The notes beneath the pieces were generated by a model. The model worked only from the letters and a program-made list of their open reading frames with translations. It was not told where the DNA came from and did not search any database. From positions 1-7,990 of the forward strand of contig SBBK01000045.1 of assembly GCA_005240025.1 (NCBI GenBank): a stretch of 7,990 nt of DNA. The letters run 5' to 3'. Shown here one piece after another: positions 5,792 to 7,990 of the stretch. Numbering within the stretch: position 1 is the first letter of the stretch; every line of letters starts with the position of its first letter. Source of the DNA: an archaeon. GTDB taxonomy: Archaea > Thermoproteota > Nitrososphaeria > Nitrososphaerales > Nitrosopumilaceae. The position numbers and the translations under genes were made by a program.

Positions 5792-7072
5792 TCATTCTGT
5801 GAACTCAGAAGCGATATTTGTGCGCATTATATTTTCAATGTTCTTGTCATTGTTTGCGCAAACCCACATTGCCTTTACAAGTGCAGTTTCTGGAATCATA
5901 TCTGACAAAGGCACCACGCCAAGATGCAACAGATCCCGGCCACTCTCATAGACTGCCATGTTTACTCGCCCATCAATGCACTGGGACGTCATACCAAGGA
6001 AAATCTGCTTCTGTTTTGCCTTTTTAATCGCCTCGTACATGGTTTTGCCAACATGGCCAAGGCCAGTGCCCTCGAAGATTATCGCCATATAACCATGATT
6101 TATCATATCCTCTATTATCTTTGGGTCATAGCCTGGGTGATACTTGACCAACGCCACTCTGGTGCTGACCTTTATGGATGGGGTGTATTCTTTTTGTTTA
6201 AAATATGAACCCTCGAGGTTGCGAACTAGTTCGTCTTGTGAAACAATAAATGCAGGTTTTCCACCCACCGTCTCAAACGCGTTTCTTTTACTTGTGTGAT
6301 TCTTCCTTACTCTGGTTCCCAAGTGACACGCAACTTCATCATCACTTTCGGTGTTGTGCATTGCAACAAAAATGCCATTTGCATCGCATTTTACGATAAA
6401 TCTGACGGCAGAAATCAAATTCAGGGCTGCATCCGACGACGGCCTGTCTGACGATCGTTGTGAGCCTACAAGAACCACTGGCTTTGGATAACCTGCCAGT
6501 GAAAATGAAAGGAACGAAGCAGTGTATTGCATCGTATCTGTTCCATGCGCAACTATGATTCCTTTGTAATCAGATTTTGCCAGGGAATCCAATTTCTGTG
6601 CTATCTTTACCCAGTGCTCAGGAGTCAGATTCTCAGAATATTCGGAAAACAACACCTCGGCATCAATGTTTGCAATTTCAGACAGTTCTGGCACCGACGC
6701 GTTAAGATCTTGCGCAGATAAGGCAGGAGTGACGCTTCCAGTTCTGTAGTCAATTCTGCTAGCTATTGTCCCACCTGTAGAGAGAAGCAAGACCTTGAGT
6801 AATGCAGAATCAAACTTTGGCTGGATGTGCTCTCCTTGGCTGCCTTGAGTGGTGAGGAGATATTCGACTTTACTTATCTTATTTATTTCAAGACCCACAT
6901 TGTATCCATTCTTGAGTTTTAGAACAATGTGTTCGTCATCTGTGTGTTCATATCTTGGCATGACTGTGCCACTGTAATCAGAATCTGTTCTAACCCTGAT
7001 GATATCGCCAACCTTGATCTTGTTTTGCCTTAAAAACTCGAGTGCCTTTCCAAAATAGCCGTGTTCAGACAT
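5792..7072 (-). CDS. gatD: Glu-tRNA(Gln) amidotransferase subunit D (asparaginase-type amidase)
   Basis: GatD hydrolyses glutamine to supply ammonia to GatE for making Gln-tRNA(Gln). The 426 residues match archaeal GatD in length and layout. An N-terminal beta-rich domain (about 1-75), absent from plain asparaginases, precedes a type I L-asparaginase-like amidase domain. The catalytic elements are present: TGGTIAS with Thr102, HGTDT at 176-180 giving Thr178 and Asp179, and a conserved Lys in the RKNHTSKRNAF block (about 256-266). The last part (about 330-420) contains the EGTGLGHVG segment and the C-terminal lobe. The GatD-specific N-terminal domain and the adjacent gatE exclude a free asparaginase. 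The ATG is preceded directly by an in-frame TAA, so no earlier start exists. A TTTAAA box about 29 nt upstream suggests the gatD-gatE unit starts here, separate from the ATPase gene 33 nt upstream. Confidence 0.97.
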   Translation of the reverse strand: MSEHGYFGKALEFLRQNKIKVGDIIRVRTDSDYSGTVMPRYEHTDDEHIVLKLKNGYNVGLEINKISKVEYLLTTQGSQGEHIQPKFDSALLKVLLLSTGGTIASRIDYRTGSVTPALSAQDLNASVPELSEIANIDAEVLFSEYSENLTPEHWVKIAQKLDSLAKSDYKGIIVAHGTDTMQYTASFLSFSLAGYPKPVVLVGSQRSSDRPSSDAALNLISAVRFIVKCDANGIFVAMHNTESDDEVACHLGTRVRKNHTSKRNAFETVGGKPAFIVSQDELVRNLEGSYFKQKEYTPSIKVSTRVALVKYHPGYDPKIIEDMINHGYMAIIFEGTGLGHVGKTMYEAIKKAKQKQIFLGMTSQCIDGRVNMAVYESGRDLLHLGVVPLSDMIPETALVKAMWVCANNDKNIENIMRTNIASEFTE

Positions 7073-7098
7073 TTATGGTGAACTAATGCCACTTCCGC

Positions 7099-7104
7099 TT
7101 TAAA
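7099..7104 (-). promoter_or_regulatory. TATA-like box (TTTAAA) before gatD
   Basis: TTTAAA lies directly after the stop codon of the ATPase gene, centred about 29 nt before the gatD ATG. There is no Shine-Dalgarno sequence before the ATG, and a short leader or leaderless start is predicted. It would separate gatDE transcription from the upstream ATPase gene. Confidence 0.5.
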
Positions 7105-7105
7105 A

Positions 7106-7990
7106 TTATCTGTAGTAGGGCACTGCTATCTTTTGGCCTATCCTTAGATCCTTTTGCGACCTTACCTTCTTGACCGCTTCCTCAAAGTGTTTCATGGTGA
7201 CCTTTGCGTTGGTTGCCGCTTTGTCAAGTTCCTCCTTTGTTGGGTGCTTGTCTAGATATTCATGTATGACTATTGATACTGCGGTATTGGCAATAGCGGC
7301 AACGTCTGCCCCACTCATGCCATCTGTGGCTTCGGCAATCTTGTCCAGGTTGACATATGCCAGATCGTTCTTGTCTGCGACTATTGGTATGCCTTTTGCA
7401 TTGATCTCCAATATTTGCCGTCTGCTTTCCTTGTCTGGCATTGGAATTTGAACAATTTTATCAAATCTTCCCGGCCTCAAAAGTGCTGGGTCTATCATGT
7501 CTGCCCTGTTTGTTGCTGCCAAAACTATGACTCCGTGCATGTTCTCCATGCCGTCAAGCTCCGTCAGTAACTGACTTACCACACGTTCAGTCACTGCAGT
7601 CTCTGCACCAGCTCCCCTAATTGGAGCAATCGAGTCTACCTCATCAAAAAATATTACACATGGTGATGCCTGCCTTGCTCGCCTAAAGATCTCCCTTATA
7701 CCTCTTTCCGACTCTCCAACCCACTTTGATAGGAGCTCTGGCCCTCGCACCGAGACAAAGTTTGCCTCACTTTCAGTTGCGACTGCCTTTGCCAACAAGG
7801 TTTTACCGACACCACTTGGTCCGTGCAACAAAATACCTCGTGGCATTTTGTGTCCTAGTTTGTCATAGAGACCAGGATATTTCATAGGCCACTCTACTGC
7901 CTCTTGCAATTGTTGTTTTACTTCTTTTAGTCCGCCAATGTCGTCCCACCTGACGTCTGGATTTTCAATAAAGACCTCACGCATCCCAGA
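7106..7990 (-). CDS. Cdc48/VAT-type AAA ATPase, C-terminal (D2) part; 5' end outside window
   Basis: This is the second AAA module of a Cdc48/p97/VAT-like hexameric unfoldase, which uses ATP to pull proteins through its pore. The frame stays open past the window edge, so the Met encoded at 7984 is probably internal: the text before the module (GMREVFIENPDVRWDDIGG) is the usual D1-D2 link. Counting from that Met, Walker A is GPSGVGKT at 55-62 (Ser-Gly-Val where Pro-Gly-Thr is usual) and pore loop 1 is KWVG at 87-90. Walker B is FFDEVD at 112-117. Sensor 1 (AATN) and the LRPGRFD arginine-finger block follow, then the small helical domain. The protein ends in VPYYR. Tyr-Tyr-Arg fits the hydrophobic-Tyr-any pattern by which proteasomal ATPases dock on the 20S particle; PAN ends in a similar Leu-Tyr-Arg. 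A single-AAA protein cannot be excluded because the N-terminus is missing, but the D2-type link argues for a double-AAA Cdc48. Confidence 0.93.
   Translation of the reverse strand, partial: SGMREVFIENPDVRWDDIGGLKEVKQQLQEAVEWPMKYPGLYDKLGHKMPRGILLHGPSGVGKTLLAKAVATESEANFVSVRGPELLSKWVGESERGIREIFRRARQASPCVIFFDEVDSIAPIRGAGAETAVTERVVSQLLTELDGMENMHGVIVLAATNRADMIDPALLRPGRFDKIVQIPMPDKESRRQILEINAKGIPIVADKNDLAYVNLDKIAEATDGMSGADVAAIANTAVSIVIHEYLDKHPTKEELDKAATNAKVTMKHFEEAVKKVRSQKDLRIGQKIAVPYYR

Noticed and set aside
5792..7072. gatD as a free L-asparaginase.
   Set aside because: It has the extra N-terminal domain of GatD and is paired with gatE, so the amidotransferase subunit is the better call.

Overview
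The window comes from an archaeon. It has the archaea-only Glu-tRNA(Gln) amidotransferase pair gatD/gatE, a Cdc48/VAT-type AAA ATPase, a tRNA-Leu without an encoded CCA, and TATA-like boxes about 25-30 nt upstream of start codons with almost no leader. A complete bacterial-type Hsp70 set (GrpE-DnaK-DnaJ), mesophilic composition (roughly low-to-mid 40s % GC from a few sampled lines) and short intergenic gaps suggest a member of the Nitrososphaerota (Thaumarchaeota, ammonia-oxidiser group). The domain-level call is firm. The phylum is an inference from gene content and protein character.

Layout. Positions 1-3208 (+) hold the Hsp70 operon: the 3' end of grpE, then dnaK, then dnaJ, closely spaced and probably co-transcribed from a promoter outside the window. 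On the minus strand at 3205-3372 lies a short probable gene (55 aa, Cys/His-rich) that ends tail-to-tail with dnaJ through a shared CTAG. At 3465-3549 (+) is a type II tRNA-Leu(CAG) with its own TATA-like box. At 3596-3850 (+) is a leaderless gene for an 84-aa basic protein with three GRGT-type motifs, unrecognised. From 3867 to the window end everything is on the minus strand: the D2 half of a Cdc48-like ATPase, then gatD, then gatE.

How the genes work together. GrpE, DnaK and DnaJ form one chaperone cycle. Cdc48 is an unfoldase at the other end of protein quality control, and its C-terminus (Tyr-Tyr-Arg) looks able to dock on the 20S proteasome. GatD and GatE are the two subunits of one enzyme that makes Gln-tRNA(Gln) from Glu-tRNA(Gln). 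With the tRNA-Leu, the window is about translation and protein homeostasis.

Most of the region is ordinary housekeeping. The least explained parts are the two small genes between 3205 and 3850. I see no mobile element, CRISPR array or integrated element.
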